A stretch of 55,380 bases of DNA, from NCBI GenBank assembly GCA_964613035.1, contig CAZTFQ010000013.1:1-55380 (forward strand), written 5' to 3'. Every line of letters starts with the position of its first letter. Within the stretch, counting starts at the first letter, position 1. Source of the DNA: CAVIQK01 sp964613035 (lineage in GTDB: Bacteria; Bacillota; Clostridia; Christensenellales; DTU072). Made by a program: the position numbers and the translations under genes. This document shows, one piece after another, positions 6,135-16,609 of the stretch. The notes below the pieces were generated by a model. The model saw nothing but the letters and a program-made list of their open reading frames with translations, ran no database searches and had not been told where the DNA came from.

Positions 6135-6602
6135 ATGGAAAGACTCCCCGTCATAGTATGTATAGGCACGACCAAGGTGTCGGGCGACAGCCTGGGACCC
6201 GTAACAGGCGATTATCTTAAAAATTTATTCCGCGTGCGAGCTTTCGTGTACGGAGACTCTCGCAGATCTGTTACCGCAAGCAACTTCGCCGAATACAAGA
6301 ATTATATAGAAAAGAATCACCGCGGATGTCCCGTCATCGCGCTGGACGCGTGTCTCGGCAGAGCGGAAGAAGTCGGTAAAATCAAACTGACCGACCGCGG
6401 AGTGCAGGCGGGAGGTGCTCTCGGCAAGTCTCTGGGGCGGATAGGCGACCTCGGGTTGCTGTCCATAGTGGGCGTCGCGGGCGACGACAATCTGGCGGAG
6501 CTGACTCGCGCGGATTCCGAATATATAAGGGGATTGGCTAAAAAAACCGCTTTGAAGGTAACGTCGCTGATAGAAAAATTCGCATTTTTTCACGCGATAT
6601 AG
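6135..6602 (+). CDS. yyaC: Spore protease-like protein of the YyaC family
   Basis: The 155-residue protein has the YyaC (DUF1256) pattern: CIGTTKVSGDSLGPVTGDYL at the N-terminus, FVYGDS, then ALDACLGRAEEVGKI and the SIVGVAG block. YyaC is related to the germination protease GPR and is found in endospore formers, so this gene is the best evidence that the organism sporulates. No Shine-Dalgarno is visible. TACTAT ends six bases before the ATG, which suggests a very short leader or a leaderless transcript. A spore-specific sigma factor could be involved, but no clear consensus is readable. Confidence 0.88.
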   Translation: MERLPVIVCIGTTKVSGDSLGPVTGDYLKNLFRVRAFVYGDSRRSVTASNFAEYKNYIEKNHRGCPVIALDACLGRAEEVGKIKLTDRGVQAGGALGKSLGRIGDLGLLSIVGVAGDDNLAELTRADSEYIRGLAKKTALKVTSLIEKFAFFHAI

Positions 6603-6638
6603 CAAATGAAATGTTTTTTAAGGTGAAATTAAACTTCC

Positions 6639-6667
6639 TTGCATATAATTTAGCCATATGATATACT
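6639..6667 (+). promoter_or_regulatory. Promoter of ftsH
   Basis: TTGCAT (6639-6644) and TATACT (6662-6667) are separated by 17 bases, leaving a leader of about 30 nt to ATG 6705. Confidence 0.65.
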
Positions 6668-6704
6668 AGTCTATACTTTAACAGAAAAAAACTCAGAGGT
6701 ATAA

Positions 6705-8669
<1,965 letters not shown>

Positions 8670-8673
8670 AAAG

Positions 8674-8696
8674 AAGCTCTCTTCGGAGAGCTTTTT
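8674..8696 (+). terminator. Terminator shared by ftsH and the convergent gene
   Basis: AAGCTCTC (8674-8681) and GAGAGCTT (8686-8693) enclose a TTCG tetraloop and are followed by T residues. A-rich sequence on the left flank supplies a T-run for the minus strand too, so it probably serves the convergent gene ending at 8708 as well. Confidence 0.85.
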
Positions 8697-8707
8697 CATT
8701 ATAAAAA

Positions 8708-9598
8708 TTATATTTTCAAGTTGTCGTATATGAATGCGCCGAGCGCGTCGCCGAGCTTTTCGCCGGATTTAATCAGCTCGATATATTTCCGTCTGAGAGT
8801 AGTGTCGGAGGGCAGCTCCGATACGTCGCCGCGCCATTCTCTGTCGAAGAGTCGCCAGGTTTCGGAATAATCGGGGTAGTAATTGACGTCGAGTATCTCG
8901 TAATCCGAGCAGAATCGCGCTATGTTGGACTCCGCGGACAATAGAGTACGATTAAGCGGAAACAGAAGCCATGAATGGCAGAAAAACAAATCTATCTCTC
9001 GCCCGAGAAAGTCTGCGAAAAAGTCGCGAGCTTTTTTATAGTCCTTAAGCACCGCGTCGTGCGCCAGCCGCTTTCCCGAGCGAGGAATATGTACGAATAA
9101 GGCGTCCGAGCTTTTTTTGAAAATCTTTCCGCCTATTTCTACGTCTCTAGGCACGGAGGACAGTTGAAATTGGAGCCGCTCCATCCCGAATAGCTTCATC
9201 GTGAAGTGCCATTGGAACCACTCGGGGACGAATATCCCGTATCGACCTTTAACCAGGAGACATTCTTCCGTCTTGTATTTCAGGTCCGTGAGGGTGGCGG
9301 AGAGCACATCTTCGGATATGCCGTTTTGTCGATATTTGTCGATTAATCGTTTCGAGAAGAGTATGAAGCATGTCAGATAGAGAGTATATTCGTCCACGCG
9401 GAAGGCGTCTGCCGAGGAGGAAATCTTTCGACAAATTTCGCAGAAAGGATTGCCGCTCTTATAATCGGATAGGAGTTGATTAAGCGTCTCTTCTCCGCCC
9501 TCTCGCGAGAGTATTTTCGTAAGGGTGTCGGTGACCGCTTTAGCGGCGTCGGGAGAGTAGTCGTAATTCTTAAGAAATTCTTTTACGTAATTCTGCAT
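8708..9598 (-). CDS. GNAT-like acyltransferase-domain protein (DUF5596 type)
   Basis: The 296-residue protein resembles a two-domain family I recall as 'acyltransferase domain-containing protein'. It has a helical N-terminal domain (about residues 1-120) and a GNAT-like C-terminal domain with LFVHIPRSGKRL, FFADFLG and the HSWLLFPLN strand. Substrate unknown. The ATG at 9598 is chosen over the in-frame ATG at 9616, because the promoter's TATAAT (9605-9610) ends seven bases before 9598 and would lie inside the coding sequence of the longer form. That places the predicted transcript start on the start codon, with no Shine-Dalgarno. It converges on ftsH and diverges from mgtC. Confidence 0.72.
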   Translation of the reverse strand: MQNYVKEFLKNYDYSPDAAKAVTDTLTKILSREGGEETLNQLLSDYKSGNPFCEICRKISSSADAFRVDEYTLYLTCFILFSKRLIDKYRQNGISEDVLSATLTDLKYKTEECLLVKGRYGIFVPEWFQWHFTMKLFGMERLQFQLSSVPRDVEIGGKIFKKSSDALFVHIPRSGKRLAHDAVLKDYKKARDFFADFLGREIDLFFCHSWLLFPLNRTLLSAESNIARFCSDYEILDVNYYPDYSETWRLFDREWRGDVSELPSDTTLRRKYIELIKSGEKLGDALGAFIYDNLKI

Positions 9599-9604
9599 AT
9601 TATA

Positions 9605-9632
9605 ATTATATCGCAATCGGACAATTTTTCAA
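9605..9632 (-). promoter_or_regulatory. Promoter predicted to give a leaderless mRNA
   Basis: On the minus strand TTGAAA (9632-9627) and TATAAT (9610-9605) are separated by 16 bases. Initiation about seven bases downstream falls at 9598, the first base of the ATG. Confidence 0.6.
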
Positions 9633-9640
9633 CGTTTTTA

Positions 9641-9672
9641 TTGACAATCCGCGGTCGGTTGTCTAGTATAAT
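9641..9672 (+). promoter_or_regulatory. Promoter of the mgtC-like gene
   Basis: A perfect TTGACA (9641-9646) is followed by TAGTATAAT. The -10 is either TAGTAT (9664-9669, 17-base spacer) or TATAAT (9667-9672, 20-base spacer). The leader is about 60 nt. Confidence 0.6.
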
Positions 9673-9734
9673 CAACATTGACAAACAGGGAAATATAATT
9701 TATTATATTTATAAGTGTTTTTTGTGAGGTGGGT

Positions 9735-10433
9735 ATGATTCTTAATTCCGCTATCGATTATTTGACGGACTTCGATTCCGACGTCTGGCGTTACGTCGTA
9801 AGACTTCTGGTGGCAATTCTTTGCGGAAGTCTGATAGGATTCGAGAGAAAGGCACGGAGTAAAGAAGCCGGTATCAGAACCCACGCCATCGTCTGTCTGG
9901 CGGCGTCGCTTATGATGATTATATCCAAGTACGCCTTTCTGGACCTCGCGGAAGCTCCCGATGCCAGCAGAGTAGCCGCCCAGATAGTGTCGGGCATAGG
10001 CTTTTTAGGCGCGGGTATCATAGTGTACAGAAGGGACGTCATGCACGGCTTGACTACCGCCGCGGGAATATGGGCGACGGCAGGCATAGGAATGGCTATC
10101 GGTGCGGGCTTCTACGTAGTGGGCGTGTGCGCGACGCTGTTTCTTCTCGTTCTACAGGTCGTGTTTCACCTGCCGCTTAAATTTTTCCGCACTCAGCACC
10201 TCACTATAATCAAAGCGAAAATCTGGGTGGAAAACCGCACTACGGTCGATGAAATTCGCAACGCGCTCTCTATCAAACGCGATATCCGTTATGAAGTGAA
10301 AAACAAAGACGGAAGAAAAGAAGCCACTCTGGAATTCGCCACTGCGGAAGCATACACCATAGAGGATATCAACGCTCTTATGGAGAGGTTCCCGGAACAT
10401 CTGATTAGTATAGAACGCAACGAAGAAATGTGA
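9735..10433 (+). CDS. mgtC: MgtC/SapB-family membrane protein
   Basis: The 232-residue product has an N-terminal block of membrane helices with the family motif GSLIGFERKARSKEAGIRTHAIVC (split by a glycine-rich turn), GIGFLGAGIIVYRRD and TTAAGIWATAGIGMAIGAG. A cytoplasmic domain of about 80 residues at the C-terminus resembles the ACT-like domain of longer members. MgtC proteins affect magnesium starvation responses and ATP homeostasis in other bacteria; the role here is inferred only from family. ATG 9735 is chosen because GAGGTGGG precedes it; the GTG six bases earlier lies inside that site. Confidence 0.9.
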   Translation: MILNSAIDYLTDFDSDVWRYVVRLLVAILCGSLIGFERKARSKEAGIRTHAIVCLAASLMMIISKYAFLDLAEAPDASRVAAQIVSGIGFLGAGIIVYRRDVMHGLTTAAGIWATAGIGMAIGAGFYVVGVCATLFLLVLQVVFHLPLKFFRTQHLTIIKAKIWVENRTTVDEIRNALSIKRDIRYEVKNKDGRKEATLEFATAEAYTIEDINALMERFPEHLISIERNEEM

Positions 10434-10557
10434 TTTTTGGGAGAATTTTGTGTTATACTTCGTTAAGATGCGTTACTCACCGCTCGAGTACGTCTAAGTA
10501 CACTTCACTCGGAGCATTCCGCACCTGCCTTGTCTAGCACACAATTCTCCGCAAAAA
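10433..10557. repeat. Palindromic intergenic element of about 125 bp
   Basis: The ends are inverted repeats. GGAGAATT-T-TGTGT (10440-10453) pairs with ACACAATTCTCC (10539-10550) with one bulge, extended outwards by ATTTTT against AAAAAT. Shorter palindromes lie inside (GCTC-GAGT with ACTC-GGAGC around 10481-10514, and GTAC repeated around 10488-10501). It starts at the mgtC stop codon. It looks like a miniature palindromic repeat or a structured 3' end; I saw no second copy in this window. Confidence 0.45.
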
Positions 10558-10626
10558 TTTTACCGAGGATAATGCGCGTGATATAGCATTTACAATATAA
10601 AATCAATTTATAATTATCGACTAAAC

Positions 10627-11733
10627 ATGAAAAAATTCGACGTAATCATTATAGGAGCCGGGGCTGGCGGAATGGTCTGCGCTATACGCGCGGCGAAGAG
10701 AGGGAAGAGAGTCCTGCTTCTCGAGCGTGACGACCGCGTCGGGAAGAAGCTCCTTTCTACAGGCAACGGACACTGCAATATGGGCAACGTAGCCCCTATA
10801 GACGGCAAATACAATACGGATTTCGTAAAAGAAGTCTTTTCTAAGTACGACGTAGAGTATCAGCGCGAGTTTTTTGAAGAACTCGGCTTATTCACACGCG
10901 TAAAAGACGGTCGGGTCTATCCTTACAGTATGCAGGCGTCCACCGTCAGCAATATTCTAAGACGCGCTCTCGAGGAACAAAAAGTCACGGTGCTTACGGG
11001 GACGGTGGCGGAGATGATTAGTCCTACGGACGGCGGTTACTGCGTCGACGGACGTTATATGGGAGAAAAAGTCGTTTTGGCGACAGGCGGTCCCGTCGGG
11101 TCGGGACACGGCGGCAACGGCATTTTGGTGGCGCTCGGACACACGTGCTCGGCACTTCTGCCGGGACTGGTTCCGCTTATCACGGACACCTCTCGCATCA
11201 AGGGTTTAAGGGGCGTACGCGCAGACGTAGGAGCCGGACTTATCGTAAAAGGTCGCGTTATAGCCGAGACGACGGACGAGATTATCTTTAAGGACAACGG
11301 CTTGTCCGGTACGGCGGTCTTCACGCTGTCGCGTGCATATGCGTCCGTAGGAGGACGTGGTGGCACGATAGAGCTGGATTTTATGCCGGAGTACAGTCCG
11401 GACGAAGTGCGCTCCATAATGTCGAGCATAGGCGGTGCGGAAGGATTGTTTCATAAAGAAATCGCCCGCAACCTCGCGCTCTTCTCAAAAGGAGATCTCG
11501 CATACGCGATAAAACATTTTCGCATAGAAGACGTCAGACTCGGTTCTGCGGAGCTGGCTCAGATAACTTGCGGAGGACTTAACACGGAGGAGTTTTCTTC
11601 GACTACGCTCGAGTCGAAAAAGTTCCGAGGGATATATGCCATAGGCGAGGCTCTGGACGTGGACGGAGAGTGCGGCGGATATAATCTGATGTGGGCGTTC
11701 GGGTCCGCATTGGCGGTGGGCGACGATGTATAG
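10627..11733 (+). CDS. Flavoprotein of the HI0933/BaiN-like family
   Basis: The 368-residue NAD(P)/FAD-dependent oxidoreductase begins with a dinucleotide-binding fold (IIIGAGAGGMVCAIRAAKRG) and the family block GKKLLSTGNGHCN at about residues 40-52. It ends with GEALDVDGECGGYNLMWAFGSA, the typical FAD-binding end of this family. It is slightly shorter than the common length of about 400 residues. The substrate is unknown. No Shine-Dalgarno is visible and TATAAT (10609-10614) lies 12 bases before ATG 10627, so the leader may be only about five bases. It overlaps the next gene by eight bases. Confidence 0.9.
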   Translation: MKKFDVIIIGAGAGGMVCAIRAAKRGKRVLLLERDDRVGKKLLSTGNGHCNMGNVAPIDGKYNTDFVKEVFSKYDVEYQREFFEELGLFTRVKDGRVYPYSMQASTVSNILRRALEEQKVTVLTGTVAEMISPTDGGYCVDGRYMGEKVVLATGGPVGSGHGGNGILVALGHTCSALLPGLVPLITDTSRIKGLRGVRADVGAGLIVKGRVIAETTDEIIFKDNGLSGTAVFTLSRAYASVGGRGGTIELDFMPEYSPDEVRSIMSSIGGAEGLFHKEIARNLALFSKGDLAYAIKHFRIEDVRLGSAELAQITCGGLNTEEFSSTTLESKKFRGIYAIGEALDVDGECGGYNLMWAFGSALAVGDDV

Positions 11734-13276
11734 AGTAGACGGTCTCAATTTACCTTTGACTTTTTCCGAAGTAGACCTGAAAAGGCTCGCCGCGGAAAAG
11801 CTTTCCACCTCTGCGAGCAACGTGAAGAGTGTGAAGTATATCAAAAAAAGCGTCGACGCGAGGCATCGTTCGGACGTGCATTACGTAGTGTCTCTGGCGG
11901 TAGAACTATTTGACGAAACCGACGTGCAAGGCACGCTCTATATTCCGCCCAAGTCTTCATTAAAAGAACTCTGTCTCAAGAAAAAATCGACAAAAAAACG
12001 TGTCGTGATCGTAGGTAGCGGTCCCGCGGGATTGTTTGCCGCGCTCACGTTGTCGGAATGCAGCGTCCCCTGTACGATTATCGAGCGCGGAGACGCTCTC
12101 GACGAGCGTATAAACAAGGTGGAGGCTCTCCGCCGAGAAGGTATCCTCGATACGGAGAGCAACGTGCAGTTCGGAGAGGGCGGCGCGGGGACGTTTTCGG
12201 ACGGAAAGCTCGGTTCAGGTATCTCAAACGAATATTTCGGGATACTATACGGCGAATTTATCAAATACGGCGCACCTGCCGACATAGCGTACGAAGCGGC
12301 TCCCCACGTGGGTACGGACGAGCTGAGAAAAGTGCTTAAGAATATCAGGAAGGGGCTTGAAAGAAGCGGCGTTATTTTCCGCACTCGGACTAAGCTCACG
12401 GATCTCTTAACAGAGGACGGACGGGTGATCGGAGCGGAAGTCAACGGTGAAGAAATTCTGCCTGCGGATTACGTAGTTGCGGCGATAGGTCACAGCGCGG
12501 AAGACACCTTCCGTATGTTAAAAGACCGCGGAGTCGATATGGTCCCCAAACCGTTTTCGTTGGGCGTAAGAGCGGAGCACGAGCAACGTCTTATAGGAGA
12601 AGCCAGATACGGTTCCGCCGCCGCGGTTTTGCCGCCTGCCGATTATAAGCTGAGTCATAGACTCTCCGACGGTCGCGGCGTGTATACGTTTTGTATGTGC
12701 CCCGGGGGCGAGGTAGTGTGTTCGTCCGACCTAGAGGGCACCGTAGTGACCAACGGCATGAGCGACAGGAAGAGAAACGGCAAATACGCAAATGCGGCGA
12801 TTTTGGTTTCCGTTACCCCGGAAGACTTCGACAAAGGCGTACTGGGAGGGTTCTCTTTCAGAAAAAAATACGAGCGACTTGCTTACGAGCTGGGCGGAGG
12901 CGGATATCGTGCGCCCGTGCAACGCATATCGGACTTTTTGGCGGACAGACCGTCCGAGGGCGTGGTGGAGACCAGTTATCTCCCGGGGACGAAGAGCGCG
13001 GAACTAAAATACGCTCTGCCCGATTACGTGACGGAAGGTATAAAAGAAGGCTTGAGAGAATTTTCTAAAAAAATCAAAGGATACGAAAAGGGCGTTCTTA
13101 TAGGAGTCGAGACTCGTTCTTCCTGTCCGGTGAGAATGGTGCGCGACGACAAGCGGCAATCCAACGTCAAAGGGCTCTATCCTATAGGAGAGGGATCGGG
13201 TTATGCCGGCGGGATAACGTCCTCCGCCGTGGACGGCATAAAAACGGCTCTGGCTATATACGAGGATATCGATTGA
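11726..13276 (+). CDS. FAD-dependent dehydrogenase of the COG2509 type
   Basis: The 516-residue protein has an N-terminal domain of about 85 residues, then the FAD-binding fold VIVGSGPAGLFAALTLSE, the characteristic QFGEGGAGTFSDGKL block at about residue 150, and GEGSGYAGGITSSAVDGIKTA at the C-terminus. These match the uncharacterised FAD-dependent dehydrogenase group common in Clostridia. It overlaps the preceding flavoprotein by eight bases, so the two are translationally coupled and may act on related substrates; the reaction is unknown. A strong terminator follows at once. Confidence 0.9.
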   Translation: MYRVDGLNLPLTFSEVDLKRLAAEKLSTSASNVKSVKYIKKSVDARHRSDVHYVVSLAVELFDETDVQGTLYIPPKSSLKELCLKKKSTKKRVVIVGSGPAGLFAALTLSECSVPCTIIERGDALDERINKVEALRREGILDTESNVQFGEGGAGTFSDGKLGSGISNEYFGILYGEFIKYGAPADIAYEAAPHVGTDELRKVLKNIRKGLERSGVIFRTRTKLTDLLTEDGRVIGAEVNGEEILPADYVVAAIGHSAEDTFRMLKDRGVDMVPKPFSLGVRAEHEQRLIGEARYGSAAAVLPPADYKLSHRLSDGRGVYTFCMCPGGEVVCSSDLEGTVVTNGMSDRKRNGKYANAAILVSVTPEDFDKGVLGGFSFRKKYERLAYELGGGGYRAPVQRISDFLADRPSEGVVETSYLPGTKSAELKYALPDYVTEGIKEGLREFSKKIKGYEKGVLIGVETRSSCPVRMVRDDKRQSNVKGLYPIGEGSGYAGGITSSAVDGIKTALAIYEDID

Positions 13277-13301
13277 CCTTCGCGACCGCGAAGGTTTTTT
13301 T
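13277..13301 (+). terminator. Terminator of the flavoprotein pair
   Basis: CCTTCGC (13277-13283) pairs with GCGAAGG (13288-13294) around a four-base loop and is followed by seven T residues, starting one base after the stop codon. Confidence 0.9.
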
Positions 13302-13386
13302 ATGTTGTCGGCAAAAATGTGCTTTACGTTTCCTTCATTCTGAATAAACGTTGCGAAATTTTGCCACAACATTGTCGACGGGCGTA

Positions 13387-13415
13387 TTGACTTTTTTCGG
13401 ATATACAATTATTAT
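13387..13415 (+). promoter_or_regulatory. Promoter of the transglutaminase-lipoprotein operon
   Basis: TTGACT (13387-13392) and TATTAT (13410-13415) are separated by 17 bases, with a leader of about 30 nt. Confidence 0.6.
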
Positions 13416-13450
13416 TGTATATAGGGAAATAACCTAACGGGAGACCGAGA

Positions 13451-16400
13451 ATGAAAAACAAGACGAGATTGACGATAATATGTGTATTACTCGTGCTGTG
13501 CGCGAGTTTGTGCGCGCTGACCTCGTGTTTCGGACTCGGGGCGACGACTCGGGTTAAAGTCACTTCCATAGTTTTGGATACCGACGAAATCCGCGTTTCG
13601 TCCGCGGGAGAAGGCAATACGGCGACTATCGGATATACCGTTTTTCCCGAAAACGCCACCGATAAATCCGTCAGATTCAGCATAGTCGGCTCGGATGCGG
13701 GACAATACGTGTCGGTATCTTCTGCCGGCGTGGTTAAAGGAAAGAAAGAGACTTCCGAACTGGTCGGAGGAAAAGTAGAGGTCAGAATAACCTCCGCGAG
13801 CGATCCTTCCGTCACCGCTACCGCATACGTAACCGTAGAAAACGTCGCTCCCGCCGCGATATATTTCGAGCAGAGCAAGTATTCTAAAAATTTAGCGGAC
13901 GCGCCGTTCACTTTGACGCCGATATTCGTGCCGGCTCACGCATCCGTCAATACGGAATACACGCTCCGCTCCGACAACGAAGACGTCGCTCTGATTGACG
14001 AAAACGGTCTCGTCACGATTAAGTCGCGAGGTTCTGCCACGATTATAGCGGAGCTCACGTACGTTTCCGGAGTTAAGGCGCAGACTTCCGTCGAGGTCAA
14101 GTATCTGGAGCCTCAATACGTGCTGGAATGGAACGGTGACGACGAAGAAAACTTCGAACAGACCCCCGGGGACCCCAAGACGATACGCTTTTTCATACGT
14201 CCCGCGGGACAGCAGAGCATATATGCGGACCCCTCTCCCGGCATCGTCTGGAAGATAGGTTCTACCGTCCTTGACACTGCTGCTTCCGACGGGCTTTCTT
14301 TCGACTACGCGCCGTCCGAGACGGTTACGGCGGGAGATTATACGATAACCGTCGATATAAAAGACGCCGACGATCAGACGCGGACTTTGACTTCTCCGTC
14401 GATAAGAATATATCAACCGCTGACTACCGACTCCGTAATCGTAAGAGACGCGTCGTCGCCGGAAGACTCTTCCCATCAAGTGACCGCGGGAGACAGAGTT
14501 ACGCTTAAGTTGTCGATAACGGGCGACAAGCGTTACGGAGACGCGTACAGGTGGTATTCGTACGTATTCAGACAATCGGAAGAATCCGACTATAGAGGCA
14601 CGGGTGCGGAAGAAGACGTGTATCGATATATTCTGGAGAATAAAACCAAACCCTCTTCCGAAACGGACCACGGAGATTTTTCCTATCTCGGTAATAGCGA
14701 CGGAGGCAGGAGCGCAAGTTTTTCCACGGTTATAGAAGAGGACGGCAAAGTGTACGTGTTCGCCGTGCCGATAATAGCGGAAGAGGCAAGATACAATCTG
14801 ATGACCGGTAGCGTCGCTCCCTACGTGGCAGAACCCGCGGAAGCGGCAAAAGTCGTCGATATAGAGAGCGTGTACGGGCTCAGACCCAACGGCACGATAG
14901 GCAGAAAACTCGTCTGGGAGAGACTCTCCGGAGGCGAGACGTACGAGGTGGAAGTGGTCTGGAGTACGGGAGAGACAGAATATTATTCTTCCGCTTCCGA
15001 CGTTTACGGAAAATACTTCGACGGATCGTCATTCGTACTGCCTTCCGATAAGAAGGGCGAGTTTACCGCAAGAATAAAGACTCTCGGACGTCGCTGGTCC
15101 GAGCCGATCTCTACCGACGCCAAGGTGCCCTCGGGGATAGAAGGTTATCTCGAGCCTCTCGGCAATACGTCTATTGATCTGTATCTCTATGATATGAAAG
15201 AACTCGGCGAGCTGCTCAATTACCTGAGAGTTTTCCGTCCCGACGACGAAACTCTCGGACTGAACAAGATTGCGAGAAAAGACAGCGAAAACGACAACTA
15301 CGCTTACGAGTACACCGTGGAAGCCCTGGTCGCGTTCAAGACGGAGACGATGACTACCGCCGGAGACTTGATCAATAAGAAGGTGTCCTACTACGACGGC
15401 AGAGTCACCGATTCGACTTCATATAAAGACGTGTACGTATACGCGTCCGAAGGCAGTAGCGGAAACAAAACGGAGTTCAGCGAAACGCTTTCCGTTGCGT
15501 TCGGGTCCTATTGCGAAGCGGGCTCGGCGGCGTTTTCGGTGATTTCTTATGACGCCGGCGCTGCGTGGGGAAAGGTCGAATTTCGTTTTAGCGTGAGCGT
15601 AAAGAGTGCGGTGACCCACTATACGACGGACGCCTCAAAACTGATTGACAAACCTAGCGAAACCGTTGTTACGGAACCAAAAAAAGGGGATAAGGTAACC
15701 TATTTTGCCAATTATCCTGCGGGAAAGGAGATAGAAGTATCCGACGGAATGGAGCTGTATTACGCGACGGTGACGGGGCTTAAGCCTGTGGCTAAAGCGG
15801 GGTCTTCCGCCGAGAGTATTTTGAATAAAGCCGCCGCTGCGCTGGACGAAATAGTGGGCGACGAGATGACCGATTACGAAAAAGCCGCCGCTATATACGA
15901 TTATTTGGCGATGACCATATATTACGATCACAATGTGGCGGAGTCTTCGACGGTGTCGTCTTCCGACGCGTCGTTCGGTCTGGAGGGGGCGTTCGGCATA
16001 GGGACGTTCGACGGCAGAGCTCTCGCGGTGTGCGACGGTATGTCCAAGGCGTACGCGCTGATGTGCTATATGGTCGGTATACCCGCCGTCAAGGTGGTCG
16101 GGCTGGCAGGTCAAGGGAACGTGAAAGGCGGACACGCCTGGAACGTGATATTGATAGACGGCAAGTATTATAACGTAGACCTCACATGGGGAAGCACGGG
16201 GACTCTCGGGAGCTCCGACGGCTCCGGGAGCGTCAGTATGTTGTCGCATTATTACATTTTCGCCAACGATTCCATGATGTACGGCGGGACTCACATTCGT
16301 TACGGCGAGTACGGAGAGTGTACCGACAGCGATTATCTTTACTATGAGCTTAAGGGACTGGTCGGCAGAAAGACTTCCGGTGCGGATATAAAAGCCGACG

Positions 16401-16597
16401 TCGTTTCCGGCATAGTCGTCGGCAAGACGGTCACTCTGGATATACTGGTATATCCGTCGGCACTCACGGGTAACGGCGCCGAAGGATACGTGAAAAATCT
16501 CCTCGGAGACAGAACGCTCGGGATCAAAGGATATTCCTGGACGCAGAACGTCAACGGAGACGACACGATAATAATCAATTTGTTCATAACTGCATAA
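13451..16597 (+). CDS. Ig-domain lipoprotein with transglutaminase-like domain
   Basis: The 1048-residue protein begins with a lipoprotein signal peptide; the lipobox LTSC places the lipid-modified cysteine at 26. Residues 35-215 hold two Big_2-like Ig domains (VTSIVLDTDEIRVSS, then IYFEQSKYSKNL with a VALIDENGLVTIKSRGSATI strand pattern). Further beta-rich domains follow. A transglutaminase-like domain lies near residues 790-915 with the catalytic triad visible as C861 (AVCDGMSKAY), H895 (GGHAWN) and D910 (NVDLTWG). Such domains can act as proteases, peptidoglycan or protein cross-linkers, or inactive binders. About 110 residues follow it. It is the first gene of a run in which the next begins 12 bases later. 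Confidence 0.85.
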   Translation: MKNKTRLTIICVLLVLCASLCALTSCFGLGATTRVKVTSIVLDTDEIRVSSAGEGNTATIGYTVFPENATDKSVRFSIVGSDAGQYVSVSSAGVVKGKKETSELVGGKVEVRITSASDPSVTATAYVTVENVAPAAIYFEQSKYSKNLADAPFTLTPIFVPAHASVNTEYTLRSDNEDVALIDENGLVTIKSRGSATIIAELTYVSGVKAQTSVEVKYLEPQYVLEWNGDDEENFEQTPGDPKTIRFFIRPAGQQSIYADPSPGIVWKIGSTVLDTAASDGLSFDYAPSETVTAGDYTITVDIKDADDQTRTLTSPSIRIYQPLTTDSVIVRDASSPEDSSHQVTAGDRVTLKLSITGDKRYGDAYRWYSYVFRQSEESDYRGTGAEEDVYRYILENKTKPSSETDHGDFSYLGNSDGGRSASFSTVIEEDGKVYVFAVPIIAEEARYNLMTGSVAPYVAEPAEAAKVVDIESVYGLRPNGTIGRKLVWERLSGGETYEVEVVWSTGETEYYSSASDVYGKYFDGSSFVLPSDKKGEFTARIKTLGRRWSEPISTDAKVPSGIEGYLEPLGNTSIDLYLYDMKELGELLNYLRVFRPDDETLGLNKIARKDSENDNYAYEYTVEALVAFKTETMTTAGDLINKKVSYYDGRVTDSTSYKDVYVYASEGSSGNKTEFSETLSVAFGSYCEAGSAAFSVISYDAGAAWGKVEFRFSVSVKSAVTHYTTDASKLIDKPSETVVTEPKKGDKVTYFANYPAGKEIEVSDGMELYYATVTGLKPVAKAGSSAESILNKAAAALDEIVGDEMTDYEKAAAIYDYLAMTIYYDHNVAESSTVSSSDASFGLEGAFGIGTFDGRALAVCDGMSKAYALMCYMVGIPAVKVVGLAGQGNVKGGHAWNVILIDGKYYNVDLTWGSTGTLGSSDGSGSVSMLSHYYIFANDSMMYGGTHIRYGEYGECTDSDYLYYELKGLVGRKTSGADIKADVVSGIVVGKTVTLDILVYPSALTGNGAEGYVKNLLGDRTLGIKGYSWTQNVNGDDTIIINLFITA

Positions 16598-16609
16598 AAG
16601 GAGAAAACA

